Shown: in pieces, positions 12,601 to 27,600 of the stretch | Layout of the letters: every line of letters starts with the position of its first letter | Position numbering within the stretch: the stretch's first letter is position 1 | Made by a program: the position numbers and the translations under genes | NCBI GenBank assembly: GCA_032622095.1 | Contig: CP136064.1 | Span: forward strand, 251,104,484 to 251,168,483 | Direction of reading: 5' to 3' | Length of the DNA: 64,000 bases | From: Siphonodentalium dalli | Taxonomy: Eukaryota > Mollusca > Scaphopoda > Gadilida > Siphonodentaliidae | The notes under the pieces: model-generated | What the model was told of the DNA's origin: nothing | What the model saw: only the letters and a program-made list of their open reading frames with translations | Database searches by the model: none

Positions 12601-15600
12601 GAAACCGATTTGTTCAATCTCACTTCTGCTCATATTAGTAAGGAAATCTTTCCTCATTTGTTTCGGACTGATTAAATATTTCCCTGACATATATTAAATA
12701 CAAAGAAAAAGGTTGCATGCACCATGTTTCGGCACTATGCACGCAGTCCTGAGAAAACAGGAAATTGACTTTGCTTGTTCTTTAAGGACAGCAATGATTC
12801 ATTGTGATTTCAATGCAGTGCAAATATTTCTATGCATCACATCGGGAATGCCTGATGTGATGAATCACAATTTACGAAAAGCAAACTTTCACGTTAAAAA
12901 CTCATCAAATGCTAGCTAACAACAATTGAGTTTGTCAACATTTATTTTCCAGAGGGATTGAATGAGAAAGATACAGTGGATTTACACTTCCTAATTGTAG
13001 GAATCTGGTTGAAATTGCCATGTGGGCACTGAACAACTTGATTCCTGCATTGAAGGCTGAATTATTCATAGTGGCAACTAGCAATTCTGCATTATGATGT
13101 GCATCACATCGTCACAAAAACATTGCATTGTGCATTGCATCATGAAGTTCTGCATGATTGCAGCCCTATCGATCAATGGTCATAATCTTTCATTATTCAG
13201 GTGACATCCTGCCCACCGCTATCAGTGTCGCCAGAAGCTGTGCCATGATAAATCCGAAAGATAAAGTGGTTATTGTGGATGCCCAGGATGCAAATGAACC
13301 TTCATCTGCAGCAGAAATCCGCTGGAGCCTGGCAGATATGCCCGATAATGACGAATCGTCTGCAGAAAATGGAAGCGCTGACAACAGTGATGAGGTAGTG
13401 TTTTCTTGATAAAGAATCTTGTGTCATTGAAAATAGGAGTGATTTTTGGCGAATTTAGTTTTGCAAAAATTTAACCTATAGTTTGGCAAGGTCAGATGGA
13501 AGGATTATTGCGCAGGTAACAGGTGGTCTTATGCGAATATGATAACATGAACACATTTTTTATGGTATTTACTGTCCTCAATTAGTCAATTTTTTTCCAA
13601 TTTGAATGACAAACGTCAACTGATTTGATAGATATCTGGTGAAGTATATTTGGTCTATGTATTTTCCATAATGATAGTTTGATTGTGTTTAAATTGTGGT
13701 ATGCTCCAACTCTCATCTTTGCAGAGTTATGACCTTTGGTCCTTCGGAATATTCAAGTGTTCATGAATTCTATCTTACCCAGAGCCAAATTGGGTCTTAT
13801 AAAAAACATGACCCCTTTCCAGTCAAACATATGCCCCTGTTCTATATTTTAAGGTTTATGTTCTTTGATCTGCTGTTGTTATTAGGGCTGTAACGATTCT
13901 TCGTAAATTCAATGTATCATGATCCATGATTCCATATTGTGTCATGTGTATCATGATACAAGAAATCTAGTATTTTCTGCAGATGACCATGTGTAATAGA
14001 GAAAAACCTGCAATGATCTTTGAATTTTACATGTTTATTAGTGTACATGATGTATCTAGCTAACTATTAAACTCCATTTTAGTTTAAAATGAACAGATAA
14101 ATCATGTTGGTTCTGATCATTCAGGTGGTAAATCAATTGAGAAATTTAATTTAGTGTATCGTATCTTTGATCATGAAACGCGATGCGTATTATATCATGA
14201 CCAAGTTTATCATTTCAGCCCTAATTGTCATCCAGCTCACTCTAGCTATTTTCACACTATTGTAGTTCTCATGTAATTTGTGAAATAAAATGTGTTATAT
14301 TTACCAGGTCATGTACATCCAGAATTAAACTATTATAGTTCTATTTAGCTATAATAGTATAATATGGATATTATTGGTTGGTCATTTCGATAAAAAGGGA
14401 TAATCCAAAATCATATTTCACTAAAGTGATTCAAAATTCGGTACCATATGTTTGTTTAATGACGAATAACATGTCTTGAACCATTCGAATGATAAGGAAT
14501 TCAATTAACATTCATTTAGTCTAAATATTATTATGAAAGAATGATTGTATCATCATTCTAATGTCATTTAAAAAGGCATACTTGTGTTATTATTATGAAG
14601 GAGCGATTGTGTGATCATGTTAATGTCATTTAAAGAGGCATACTTGTGTTATTATTATGAAGGAGCGATTGTGTGATCATGTTAATGGCATTTAGAAAGG
14701 CATACTTGTGTTATTATTATGAAGGAGCGATTGTGTGATCACGTTAATGGCATTTAAAGAGGCATACTTGTGTTATTATTATGAAGGAGCGATTGTGTGA
14801 TCATGTTAATGGCATTTAGAAAGGCATACTTGTGTTATTATTATGAAGGAGCGATTGTGTGATCACGTTAATGGCATTTAAAAAGGCATACTTGTGTTAT
14901 TATGATGAAGGAGCGATTGTGTGATCACGTTAATGGCATTTAAAAAGGCATACTTGTGTTATTATTATGAAGGAGCGATTGTATCATCATTCTAATGTCA
15001 TTTAGAAAGGCATTCTTGTGTTATTGTTAAATGAAATAAGCTGGTGTAAAGTGTTGCAAAGTTAATTTTATCTGGAGACTGTTCATTTGCTGCAATATTC
15101 TTATCAGCGCATTTTGAATGTGCACTGGAGTGTGCTATCCCAAAGTTTCCATGAAAACAGGGCAATAGTGGATATAACACTGTCAAATTCAATTATAACC
15201 GTTAAATATAACTATAATAGTTGAATTCAGGACATTCTTGACCTACTCACAGATGTAGAATGCTTCACCAATCCTGAAGTCTTTTAGGTCATTATCATGC
15301 CGTAGTTGGTGTTTCTGTCAACATTATCTTCAAATAACTTCTTGTAAACCATCTGCTACCACATATACAGTATATTCCATTCAGATTAACTGGTGATTGA
15401 TAGAGGTGCTAAGTGTCTCTAACTTGTACTATCTGTCACTAACTGGGGGCTATACTAACATGGATGGTATCTTTAACCATCTACTTAATATTTGCCTGAA
15501 GAAGACTTTTCATATACAGCCGCAAGCTTGCGTATAAAAAAAATTAAAACTACACAGGTCTTTAATGGTGTTTCATTAACCTTTCCATGACTGGAGCTTT

Positions 15601-18600
15601 CTCAAATTTTGCGAAAACCCTGTGCCAATGCATTCTCTTACATATGTGAGTCTCCCATAAGCAGCCTCACATATATCAGAGAATGCATTCGCCTAACAAT
15701 ATTTACATGATCTTGTAAGCCAATGCATTCTATTATATATGTGAGGCTCCCTATGGAAGACTTGCATATAAGAGAATGCACTGGCACAGGATCTTTGTTG
15801 CACCACCACAGCTCCCATCATGAAAGGGTTGATATAACCACATAATCTTCAACTCTTTGGTGAACTGATCTCCAGTTGTTTAATGTTTTATAGATTAGTT
15901 ATATTTAAATTAAATATTGTTGGGAAACTAACATATTCCTATTCGATAAAGAAAATGAAATCCAGCCTAATTGTATTTATTTTTTCAATTTGCATGTCAT
16001 CAAATTGTTCTAAAATGAATTGGTTCAGTCTAGCACAATGGGTGTGGCACTACAAATGAATTGGGACTGAGTAACTAACATAAGGCCATGCAAAGTCAAT
16101 TTTCAGGCCAAAATATTTGAACGTGCATATTTGTGTATTTTTTGCAGCTCACACAATGAAGCATTCCACCTCTGCAATGGCTAGCTCAAGGTCTAAATTT
16201 AGATGACCATGGCCATTATTTCCCCAACAGATGTATGCAAAAAAATTAGTTCCTAGATTCAACGTGATTTATTTCATAAAAAATTGACCAATCAAGTTCA
16301 ACCAACATAATTTTTTTACTGAGATTGCAGTCAAAATCCATCATGTGTTTAACAAATGTTTGAACATAGTTACAGTAATGCCCTATAAGTAAGCGACTTT
16401 TTAACTACAGCAGAATTATGGGTAACTTTTCAGGATTTAGTCGGAAATATGGCTTGTTGCCATTCATCGGAAAGCTCTCAGGGAGAGCTTTCCGATGAAT
16501 GGCAACAAGCCATATTTCCGACTAAATCCTGAAAAGTTACCCATAATTCTGCTGTAGTTAAAGAGTCAATTACTTAGGGCATTACTGTACCAATAAATAA
16601 TGAATCGGGGAAATCTGAATTGGTAAATGCGTCTGTTTGCATAAAAATACCGATTAAAACTTTGCTCAACAGATTGAATGTGATTTAAAAGGTTGCATGC
16701 ACAGGATTTTGCAATCATGCACGTGGTTTTGAGAAACGGGAAATTAACTATGCGTGGCTTAATTCCTTTTATATGAGAGGTTCCTATTCTGTGTGACATT
16801 TGTATTACAGAGTACTCCTTTTATACAACCTAAGATCAGTAAAGAAGTAAACAAAGATAAGGTGTGTATGAATGCTTTCTGCTAATCAGTCAATGTGGTT
16901 GTGGCTTTTTGTGTACAGCAAACTAACAAATGCTTAGAGACATATTATGGACTTGTTCGGGTGCGTGAAACTGATAAGTTAGTACTCGGGCACTATGCCA
17001 ACTGGAGAATTGTAGCATTCTACTAACATTGCCAAAAACCTCAAGCAAATGGACTGTACCAATCCATAGAAAAAAATCGTCTGAACTACGCTCAATTGGA
17101 AATATTTACTTCTCAATTGGGGACGCAACAATTGGAGATAAACTAACAAAAACAATTTCGCTATTGAGTCACTACATTAATTTAATAGCACCCGCAATTT
17201 CCATGGCAAATGGGAAATTTATCGGAAGCGTCTTTTGTATACGTATGCGAATATGAGATATACTATTTGACTTTTTCAGTCCAATCTAAAAATAGATTGA
17301 ACTTAAATAAATTGGTTGAACTTACCTAAAATAGAATAATTTATTCATAACTCATGGGTCAGCGGATTCCAAAATTCTATTGTTGGCGATGGCTGCCATT
17401 TTGTATTTATTAATTCCACCTCGAAGTTAGTATAATTGATCAAAATGCCCACATATTTTCTTGCTGTATTTCCACCTATTCTCAAAAGTTCAAAGCAGAC
17501 AAACGGAAACTATATGTTCCGTTTGAACGCTGATAGATTGCAGAGTCATTTTAAGATTGCTACATGGAAACCAGTAAATGTGTCATGACATCACGTCTTA
17601 CACCATGATGTCACAACCTACCTCAGCGCACAAAACTCCAGACAGGACTGCATGGATGGCCAGACAGATGACACTCGGTAGGGGTAGGTGGCGGGCATCC
17701 ACAGAAGGCAAAGGGATGCAACTGTATGGGATTGGCACCTCGTATGATGTAATTTAAAGTTTTATCTAGACTAGTTACGCAATTACGCAGTCCGTCTCCT
17801 TTCGCAGATATCCGTAAACGTAACACTTGTGTTTTTTTTTCAATGTTGGGGTACAATATAGTTTATAACATATAAGTGACTATAATCACTATATACAGGT
17901 CAAAAGTCAAGACCTCAATGGTCTATATAGTATATAATTTATATAGTTTGTGTTAACATGCCAATTAGGTGTGTTTTGTGTCATAACTCTACTAGTTGCA
18001 TATTAATACATTTTAACCCCCCCCCCCCCCCACACTGTTAATATTCAACGATCCACCTATAATAACATGTTACAATTGGTCCCTCACATAAATACATTCC
18101 GACCGACAAGCAAGCCAGGTAAAGCCATCTTTAATTAAATTCAGGGATAAAACGCACATGATTATTACATAGAGTTACCTCCGTCAAACGGAATGCATTA
18201 TTACAAAAAGACATCCGGGTACTGATATGGCGGGCCATGCTCATCGATATGCCCGCCATTGTTTATGATACAGCATACATCAGTCCTGAAATCCTTGGAA
18301 TACATTCATAATCCATGGCGACTAACAAATTAATATACACTATTATATGTGTGTAGAGTAGTTGAGTAGTGTATCTTCAATAGTAATTGTTCATTTTATA
18401 GTCGGTGTCAAGGTCTGTGCTTATGTGCTTACTGCTTAGATGACATACATGTCACATGTTATACTAAGTGATACATATACATAGTTTAGATTTTCAGTAA
18501 ACCTAAAGTCACCAAACGTTTGGCTGTCAACTCTGTCTTGGTTTTTTGTTTCATATTCGAAAACGTCTCAGCTTTTATGACTGATAGGAGAACAATAATT

Positions 18601-21600
18601 AGAATGATATCCGATAGTCAGCTATGTTTTGCCATCCAGTGTTTGTCCACATTCAATTCGGATTCGATGTTGATGTCGGTTGCCGAATTTCTGATTTACA
18701 GGGCCCTATCTTCAATGCTGCACCAGCGCAACTCCCTTCATTAAAGGGTTAAAAGATTTATTTTATTTAAAATATGGAGAAATAAGTTGTAGGATGTGTT
18801 CGTGAATTAGGCTATTAAATTGTTGCATGTATTGCCCAATAGAAAGTTTTGCTCTGCTTGTGCTTGTAGCTAGTTTTTGCCATCTTTGCATGGTTTTGTC
18901 TTCTTAGAATGGTTTTGCCTTCTTAAAAATTCAGAATCTTCACATCACATGCTAATGTTATTTTCATGCTTGTAGAATTGTGATGGTTCATTTTAGATTA
19001 GAGCATCTATTTTATTGTGTGAATGTTCTGTTGTCCATATATATATATATATTATGTTCATAACAATGACATCAAGCTATGGATATATTGTGTCTGACAT
19101 TTTAAGAATGAGGTGTCCCAAGGGTGAATTTAGTCACGCTATCCCTCACAATGGGCTAGCATCACCAAATTCACCTTCTGGTCTATCTCCTCTGGCCACA
19201 ATTACAACAACGTTAACATCATAAATTTTATCAATTGCAATTTCAAGACTACAAATAGCTATTATAGAAATTATTTTGTGGATAAAATACAAAAAAAACT
19301 GTAGATGGTGGTATAATATTTGTCTATAAAGATGGATAACTCTAAAATCAAGTGGTTACTATTAACAATAATAACCACTTGATTTTAGAGTTATACATCT
19401 TACACCCGCAATTTGTCTGTTTGAGCTCGAGCAAGTGGACCACATCTCCAAAATTTAACAAACTTCAAAAATTGATATCTGATCACTCTGAGCTTTGAAG
19501 GGTGGGTTCCTCGACTTGAATCAAATATTTTTACCCCCCCCCCCCAAGCCAAAGAAATAGTAATTTAGGGGTGCTTAATCGGATTGAGTACCTTTAAACA
19601 AATTGGTCATAGTACAGTATAAAAGTCAGTGATGGGATAGAGTTGTAATGGAGGTTGATGGAATTACAAACACACTTCGGTTGTCATATCACATTTACCT
19701 CAGGACAAGTAGTTACATGAAATTCACGTATATATATATATTTCATTATTTTTTAAAGCATTTAAATTGTACTGAAACCTCTTGATGTTGCTATCAACTT
19801 TTTGGGTTGCTAACATTATATCAGAATTTTTCATCTACCGATAATTGGTCACTGCCTCCTGGTAGTATATCAGCAGTTATGTTTTGAGGTAGTGTACCTG
19901 GAGGTTTAGTTTGAACGGCCCTGTTTAACCCTTTACCCAACAGAAGGGCCCTGTGCCAATGCATTCTCTTATATATGCGAGTCGACCATAGGTCGCCTCG
20001 CATATATAAGAGAATGCATTGGCTTAACACAATAAAATTATAAAATTGTTAAAGAATGTTAGAAAAAATGGTAAAAAGTGTTAAAAAAAGATTTTTTTTT
20101 AGGCCAATGCATTCTCTTATATATGCGAGGCGACCTATGGTCGACTCGCATATATAAGAGAATGCATTGGCACAGGGCATAACTGTAACTATCACATTGT
20201 GTTCAAGGAGCCGGTTCCAATGATATCCATTTTTGTATGGTTCTATTGAGACAGACCGAAGATATTTTAGGCTGTTGAAGCTTTATTTGGCCGGTTTTGG
20301 CCGGTTTGTTGGGTAAAGGGATAAAGGACAATATATAAAAAATGATGAGCATTTTCTATAGCAGACATCAGTGGCTTGTCTCTCAGATGTTTACTGTATA
20401 CACCAGAATTTAGATTCATTTTGAAATTGAATGAACTCACTTGAATTTTCAGGTTTACCATGCCATTGGAGTGGATATTGACTCACCACCTGTACATTTT
20501 GCCATTAATGGAAAATCTCTGGCAGTGGTCACAGAACACTTCCCAAATCTCCTGCAGCGGGTATGAATATTAGTCTCTTCAGTGTGGGCTTGGGCTGAAA
20601 CGGTTATGGGATTTCTATGACTGGTTAACCATTTGAATTAACTGAGGTTAACCACGTTCATGCAGGCCTACATTGACATATGATGTCTCTATATCATAAT
20701 ATGATATATATTATACACAACAAATGATTCAACTGAAGTCATAAAGGCCGACATGCTCAATTATCAATGCAAAGCAAATTATGAAATTTTCGCTAATTTG
20801 TGAATGTTCGCGTGGTGACAGGGTAATCGTCAAACCTTGGTGGTTTCTGTACTGCAAATGTGCAAACCCGTGGAGTTCCGTATTATTAACATCTTCACTG
20901 CTAAATGACTTTATGATGCTACCGTATATGCTGCTTAGTCAGCATATTTCATTTGCCCACACATTTTCCAATTTGCATGAACATCAAAAATGACAGATGA
21001 CATAACACTCACAGACATGCTTTGATGTAACAACATTGCAATAGTACTGACATGATACACCTTGTTATCATAACTATTCTCCAATTCTCTTTGTCATAAC
21101 ATGTCCCACACAGTTCACTTTGATTGATGTAAGTTTAACCTTGGGATCCCAGCAATTTGTTACATGTATCTGACTATATGTTGGTGTTTAAGTACTGCAC
21201 CATCTGCCTATGGTTAACTGATCATGCAATTTTCATGACTGGTCATGGTCGCTTTGACCTGTTGACTGGTTAACCATTTCAAGGCTAGTGTGGGCTGAAT
21301 GTGAATGATAATATCCTTTCAACTGATCCAGTGTTTATGGTTCTTGTGATATTCCCAGTATATTTTTCCAATGGAAATTAGCTATAACGTCACAGGCCCA
21401 GCTCATAGCATCATAATGTCATTTAGCAGAGAAGATGTTTAGTCAGGACACACATGCATAATTTTTAGTCTAATTTAGCTTGCGAAAAGAGAAATAGTTC
21501 TGTTAACCCACGCTATACTAACTACTCATTGACAAGTAGTGGCCTTAGGAAATGTTTAGACAATAACTTATTATCTGAACATTTCCCATCAATTAATTGA

Positions 21601-24600
21601 ATTCTTTCAGCACTTACATTATCTTTTCGGCTATCTGACATCTGTTAACATTTCTTGAACACCCCTCCAAATAAATAATAGACCATTCCAATGTATACAT
21701 TGGTAACCGAATGGGAGAATCCATTTAGTAAAGGAAGGGTTACGGGGCTGACATCTGCAAATGCTACGGCCAGATAAATTAACTGTAGTGATAATATGTA
21801 TTTATTGATCATTACAGATTTGCGTGAAGGGTACCATATTTGCCAGGATGGTTCCAGATCAGAAATGCCAACTCATCAAGCAGTTCCAGGATTTAGGGTG
21901 AGCAAAACTATATATATATATGTTGAGAGTATAGAAGTGGGAATGAGACAAACTGATGATCATATGGTCTGAGACCCTCTCCACAAACCATATGGGCGAC
22001 TCACTTACAGCAATGCCCTAATTAATCGACTCCATAACCACAGCAGAATTATTGGTAATTTTTCAGGATTTAGTCGGAAATATGGCTTGTTGCCATTCAT
22101 CGGAAAGCTCTCAGTGAGAGCGTTCCGATTAATGGCAACAAGCCATATTTCCGACTAGAGCTTTCGATGAATGGCAACAAGCCATATTTCCGACTAAATC
22201 CTGAAAAATTACCCATAATTCTGCTGTGGTTATGGAGTCGATTAATTAGGGCATTACTGTATATAAGAGAATACATTGGCACAGGGTTTTCGCAAAAATT
22301 CAGGAAGCTCCAGTCATGAAAGGGTAAAGTATTTTATGAATTGATAGCTAATATGGTTAAATTATTAGAAAATATTCTGATATTTATTTCAGCTACATTG
22401 TTGGTATGTGCGGAGATGGTGCTAATGACTGCGAGGTGAGTTAATAAACACTTTTATCCCTATTCCTTAAACAACTTATTCTTGAGCACTGATACTGGCC
22501 TGTATGTTTTCTGGTTCATATCCAATTTATGTGTCATTCGTGGTCGCGATCAAATATGACTTCGATCATGAATACTGTCGAGGTATGCCCCTTTTGGACT
22601 TTTCTGTTTATTTTGGTTTCTGGATTATAACAATACTAATGGTTCCGATCAGATATAAATTTGGTTAGTGAACTGCTCTCATAAATATATATGACAAATT
22701 TTAACCCTTTCTTTACTAAATGGATTATACCACCCAGTTATAAAATTATATTGGAATTGTCTATTATTCATTTGGATGGATGTTCAGGCGATATGAGCTG
22801 ATGCTGGTATTACCAAAAAATAATACAAGTGGAAAGGATTTATATTCGTTGGTGGGGAAATGTTCAGATAATAAGTTCTGAAAGTACATGTCACGTGACC
22901 CTTAATTACGCAGTTGACTGCACTATTGGTTATATTAAATTGAGCACAATATAATAAACATGTATTAGTTGTCAGGACTCAGGAATAAAAACTGTACTAG
23001 CATTATAATAGACAGATATTAAAAAGAAATTTATTTACTATATATAATTAATCTTTTACTTCAATAAACATCGACAACCACCAAGATCATTTGTGTTTAC
23101 TCTACGTATTATAAGGCATCTAAGAAAGGTAACTCTAGACGGAAGAGTCAAGGAAAATATAACAATGGCTGCCGAGTGCCAACAGGCCCCTCACTACAGG
23201 ACATGTGCATGTATTCGTTCACAAGTCCACCCATACATACCTTTCTACTTTCCCAAACATATACTTATGTATTCTGGTATATTACTGCTGTTGCTGCTTC
23301 CAAATCTAAGTATTATATAACACATATAACATATTCTGGTAGAATTATTACAATAATCGGAATCGGCATCGGAATCGTCGATTGTGATCTCAAATAATCG
23401 GCAATTGGTGCAAGGCTCTTTTTTGATAATTGGCTCATCACTATTTCTTGAATTGAATAATAGTTGAAATGTCAGCCTACAAGAATTATCTCTAACAGTC
23501 AACTTCTACCCAATGCATGGAAAGAGAGAATTGGCTTCTTTCTATTTCAAGTTTATAGGCCATTCCCTGCGAATGTATATAAAAATTCATGCTATCCAGA
23601 TGAGACATTATAGTCTAGGCACCACAGTAATCAACTAATTTATGGGACCATATTTTTCCTGTGTCTGATCCATTCTCATATGTGAATCCGGATGTTGCCA
23701 CAATTGTGACCATATGTGGTTATCGAAAAGTGAATATTTATCTAAAATCGACGAATAATTTTATGACGCATGGCATTGATTGACATTATGATGTCATGCA
23801 TATAATTAATCTGGTGACGAATGGACATTAGTATTACATAGTGAACATTGGTTAATCAGAAAAATACTAAGGTTGTCATTTTAATCATTAACTAATTGTG
23901 TTTTTTGCGTTCGATAAAAAATGGAATAGTTCATTAAAAATTGCCGAAATTGGGGGGTTGGTACCGTCGATATGGTCATAATAATTTGTTTGCATTCTGT
24001 TAGATAGGCAAGTTTATAGGCAAAATCCGGATTCCCATATGGGAATGGTTCAGCCTCCAGAAAAATATAGTCACATAAATTTGGTGCACGGGACACCCCA
24101 CCTCTTATGATGCCTAGACTATTAGCTATCTATGTAATTCCTGCTCACACGGCTGTTAATGGATTTGTATTTCAGGCATTGAAAGCTGCACATGCTGGCA
24201 TATCATTATCAGAGGCTGAGGCGTCCATAGCTGCTCCGTTTACGTCCAGAATCCCCAACATACAATGTGTTATTAAAGTTATCAGGTTTGTGTACCTTTC
24301 ATTAGACCATGCTAAGTCAATTTCCCATTTCTCAGACCAAAACATTTTTCAAAACATGCTTGTTCGCGGTTTTTAAATCATTTTTTTCTGTGTCACATGG
24401 CAACGTATTCTACATCTTCATCAGCTAGCTCTGGGTGTCATTTCAGATGCCAGTGGCCATTATTTCCTGAACAGATGTTCACAGAAAATAAGTTGATTGA
24501 TTCCATGTGCTTTATTTCGTCAAAAATCACCCAATAAAGTGTCATTGAGACATTTTTTATTGAGTTTGCATATGCAATACTTATCGTGAAATTTGCCTGA

Positions 24601-27600
24601 CAGGTTTCCCCGGTTTCCCCTCAGTCAGGACATGCCTGATATAGTTTCTTTGGTTATATGTAAATCATGTAAATAAAGCTTGTATGTGCAGAGAGTGAAA
24701 GATAGAGCAGAAGGAGTGTGTATATTTATTAATACATTGTTTAGATTTTCTCCTGTATTTGTATATATATAACTAGCCGATGAGCCCGACGTTGTCCGGG
24801 CTATTCAAAAACCAAATTTCAAGTCGATATCTCCACCCGTTTCCGAGATCTGGTCTGAAAACCAAATTTCAAGTCGATAGCTCCACCCGTTTCCGAGATC
24901 TGGTCTGCGCATGCGCGAAGCTGGCATCGCACGGGCTCGGCGACCGATAAAATTCGTATCCGGGGCAAGATACATTCACAGACCAAATTTCAAGTCGATA
25001 GCTCCACCCGTTTCCGAGATCTGGTCTGCGCATGCGCGAAGCTGGCGTCGCACAGGCTCGGCGACCCGATAAAATTCGTATCCGGGGCAAGATACATTCA
25101 CATACCAAATTTCAAGTCGATAGCTCCACCCGTTGCCGAGATCTCGTCTGCGCATGCGCGAAGCGGGCGCCGCACGGGCTCGGCAATACGACAATGTCGA
25201 CCACCTGGTCAAACTACACACACGTACCAAGTTTCGTCCCGATGGGTCGAGAATCGTAGATTTGTATAAATGACAAACAAACATACAGACAAATATACAG
25301 ACAAACAGAGGTCTTCAAAATATATATGAGATAGCCGATGAGCCCGACGTTGTCCGGGCTATTCAAAAACCAAATTTCAAGTCGATAGCTCCACCCGTTT
25401 CCGAGATCTCGTCTGTGCATGCACGAAGCTGGCGTCGCACGGGCTCGGCGACCCGATAAAATTCGTATCCGGGGCAAGATACATTCACATACCAAATTTC
25501 AAGTCGATAGCTCCACCCGTTTCCGAGATCTCGTCTACGCATGCGCGAAGCTGGCGTCGCACGGGCTCGGCGACCCGATAAAATTCGTATCCGGGGCAAG
25601 ATACATTCACATAGCAAATTTCAAGTCGATAGCTCCACCCGTTTCCGAGATCTGGTCTGCGCATGCGCGAAGCTGGCGTCGCACTAGCTCGGCGACCCGA
25701 TAAAATTCGTATCCGGGACAAGATACATTCACATAGCAAATTTCAAGTCGATAGCTCCACCCGTTTCCGAGATCTCGTCTGCGCATGCGCGAAGCGGGCG
25801 CCGCACAGGCTCGCCAATACGACAATGTCGACCGCCTGGTCAAACTACACACACGTACCAAGTTTCGTTCCGATCGGTCGAGAATCGTAGATTTGTATTA
25901 ATGACAAACAAACATACAAACAAACATACAGACAGAGGTCTTCAAAATATATATGAGATATTATTAGATCTTTATTTCCTCCATAAATGAAGATTGACAT
26001 AAATTGACATTATGTACAGTGGAACCACAATGTATGGTACACACCAACCTGAAAGTAATACATTTATAATACAATAATTTGACTCCATGTGAACTAGTTA
26101 GCATGTATCAGTTGGAAAATAGAAAAATTCAATGTTTCAACATATATATTGTGAGTTACCGCATGAGTGTCTCTCCAAGAAATATGGGACTGGATGTGAA
26201 GCGACACTGAGATAGAGCCTGCCCAAGCACGACTCCATCAAAATCGAAGCAGTTGCGACCCACCCATGCCCCTGGCTTAGAAATAAGCAAAGAAGACACA
26301 GACGAGTCACAACTGATCTGTAACGTTATTGATTTGTTGGAGAGTCATGCTGTGAGAACGGATCGATAGTTTATGGCGGATCAAAATGTATATAATATGT
26401 TATTCAATAAAAATTGACCCCCAAAAAACCAACAAATCACAACATTTCATATAACTTAATGTAGCGCCATGCACAAATGTCTCATATTTTCCAGATTTGA
26501 ATGAATTTTTAAATTATTTTCCTATTGGAAACACTGAAAAAAAGGGGACACAACATTAAGGAGGCTACTTTTCTCAATGCATGATCAGACACTGTTTGAG
26601 GGGAAGTCTCCTGCCCCATCACCACAGGGGAAGGGGGCCTAAATTTGTCCATAATATGGCTGTTAACCCTTTCATGATGGGAGCTGGCACTGGTCCAGCA
26701 TTTAAGACCCTGTGCCAGTGCATTCTCTTATTTATTACATGATCCTACCCTTATTCCATTCAACAAACCCATTCTATAAATTGTGAATGTTGCATAACAG
26801 GAAATAGTGCCAGTTGACCTTTGACTTCAGTTTATCGCCTGTTTACATTCCGTACGCTACATCTCAAAATACTATGGCTTCCAATATTTTTCAAACAAAC
26901 TCTTATGAATGAAGTGTTTGAAAAGTTATTTCGTTAAATATACGGCATTAACTACATCAAAGAGACTTTATTTATCTGGAATTATTTCTTTATGCAGGCA
27001 AACAAAGCATTGTTACGTGAAACGTCATCGCAGGCCTTATAGAAGCCAATGTTAGTTTCACGTCTCATTTGTTGATTTAAGTATGTTTTATTGAGATGTT
27101 GGATCATGTAGTAAATAGAATCTACAACTTGTCCATAGTTTCTAGCAGAATTCACTAGACTCCTCCAGTAAATTCGCTATAAACTGGGGACACGTTGTAG
27201 ATCCTCTATATATGCGAGTAATCCATAGGGAGCCTTGCATATATAAGAGAATGCACTGGCTTACAAGGTCATGGTAAATATTTTTTACAAATATAAGAGA
27301 ATGCATTGACACAGGGTTTTTGCAAACTTTCAGGAAGCTCCAGTCATGGAAGGGTTATACCCAGTAAAGGAAGGGCTATAACAAAATATGAAATGTTTAT
27401 TTTCGTGAATAATAGCATTTTATAAGTATTTTTTTAACCTTATTAATATTATGTTTGTTACAGGGAGGGACGAGCAGCTCTCGCCACATCATTCTCATGT
27501 TTCAAATACATGGCACTCTATAGTCTCATCCAGTTTGTTACCGTCCTAATCTTATATGGGGTATGTATATAATTACTCTATAGTCTCATCCAATTTGTTA

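Noticed and set aside
12953-13010. Possible exon after ttttccag between exons i and j
   Set aside because: No family match is expected here, since TG and D must be adjacent, and the donor is poor.
24869-25890. Several 75-102-aa ORFs
   Set aside because: All are frames of the 122-bp tandem repeat; overlapping in both directions with no domain.
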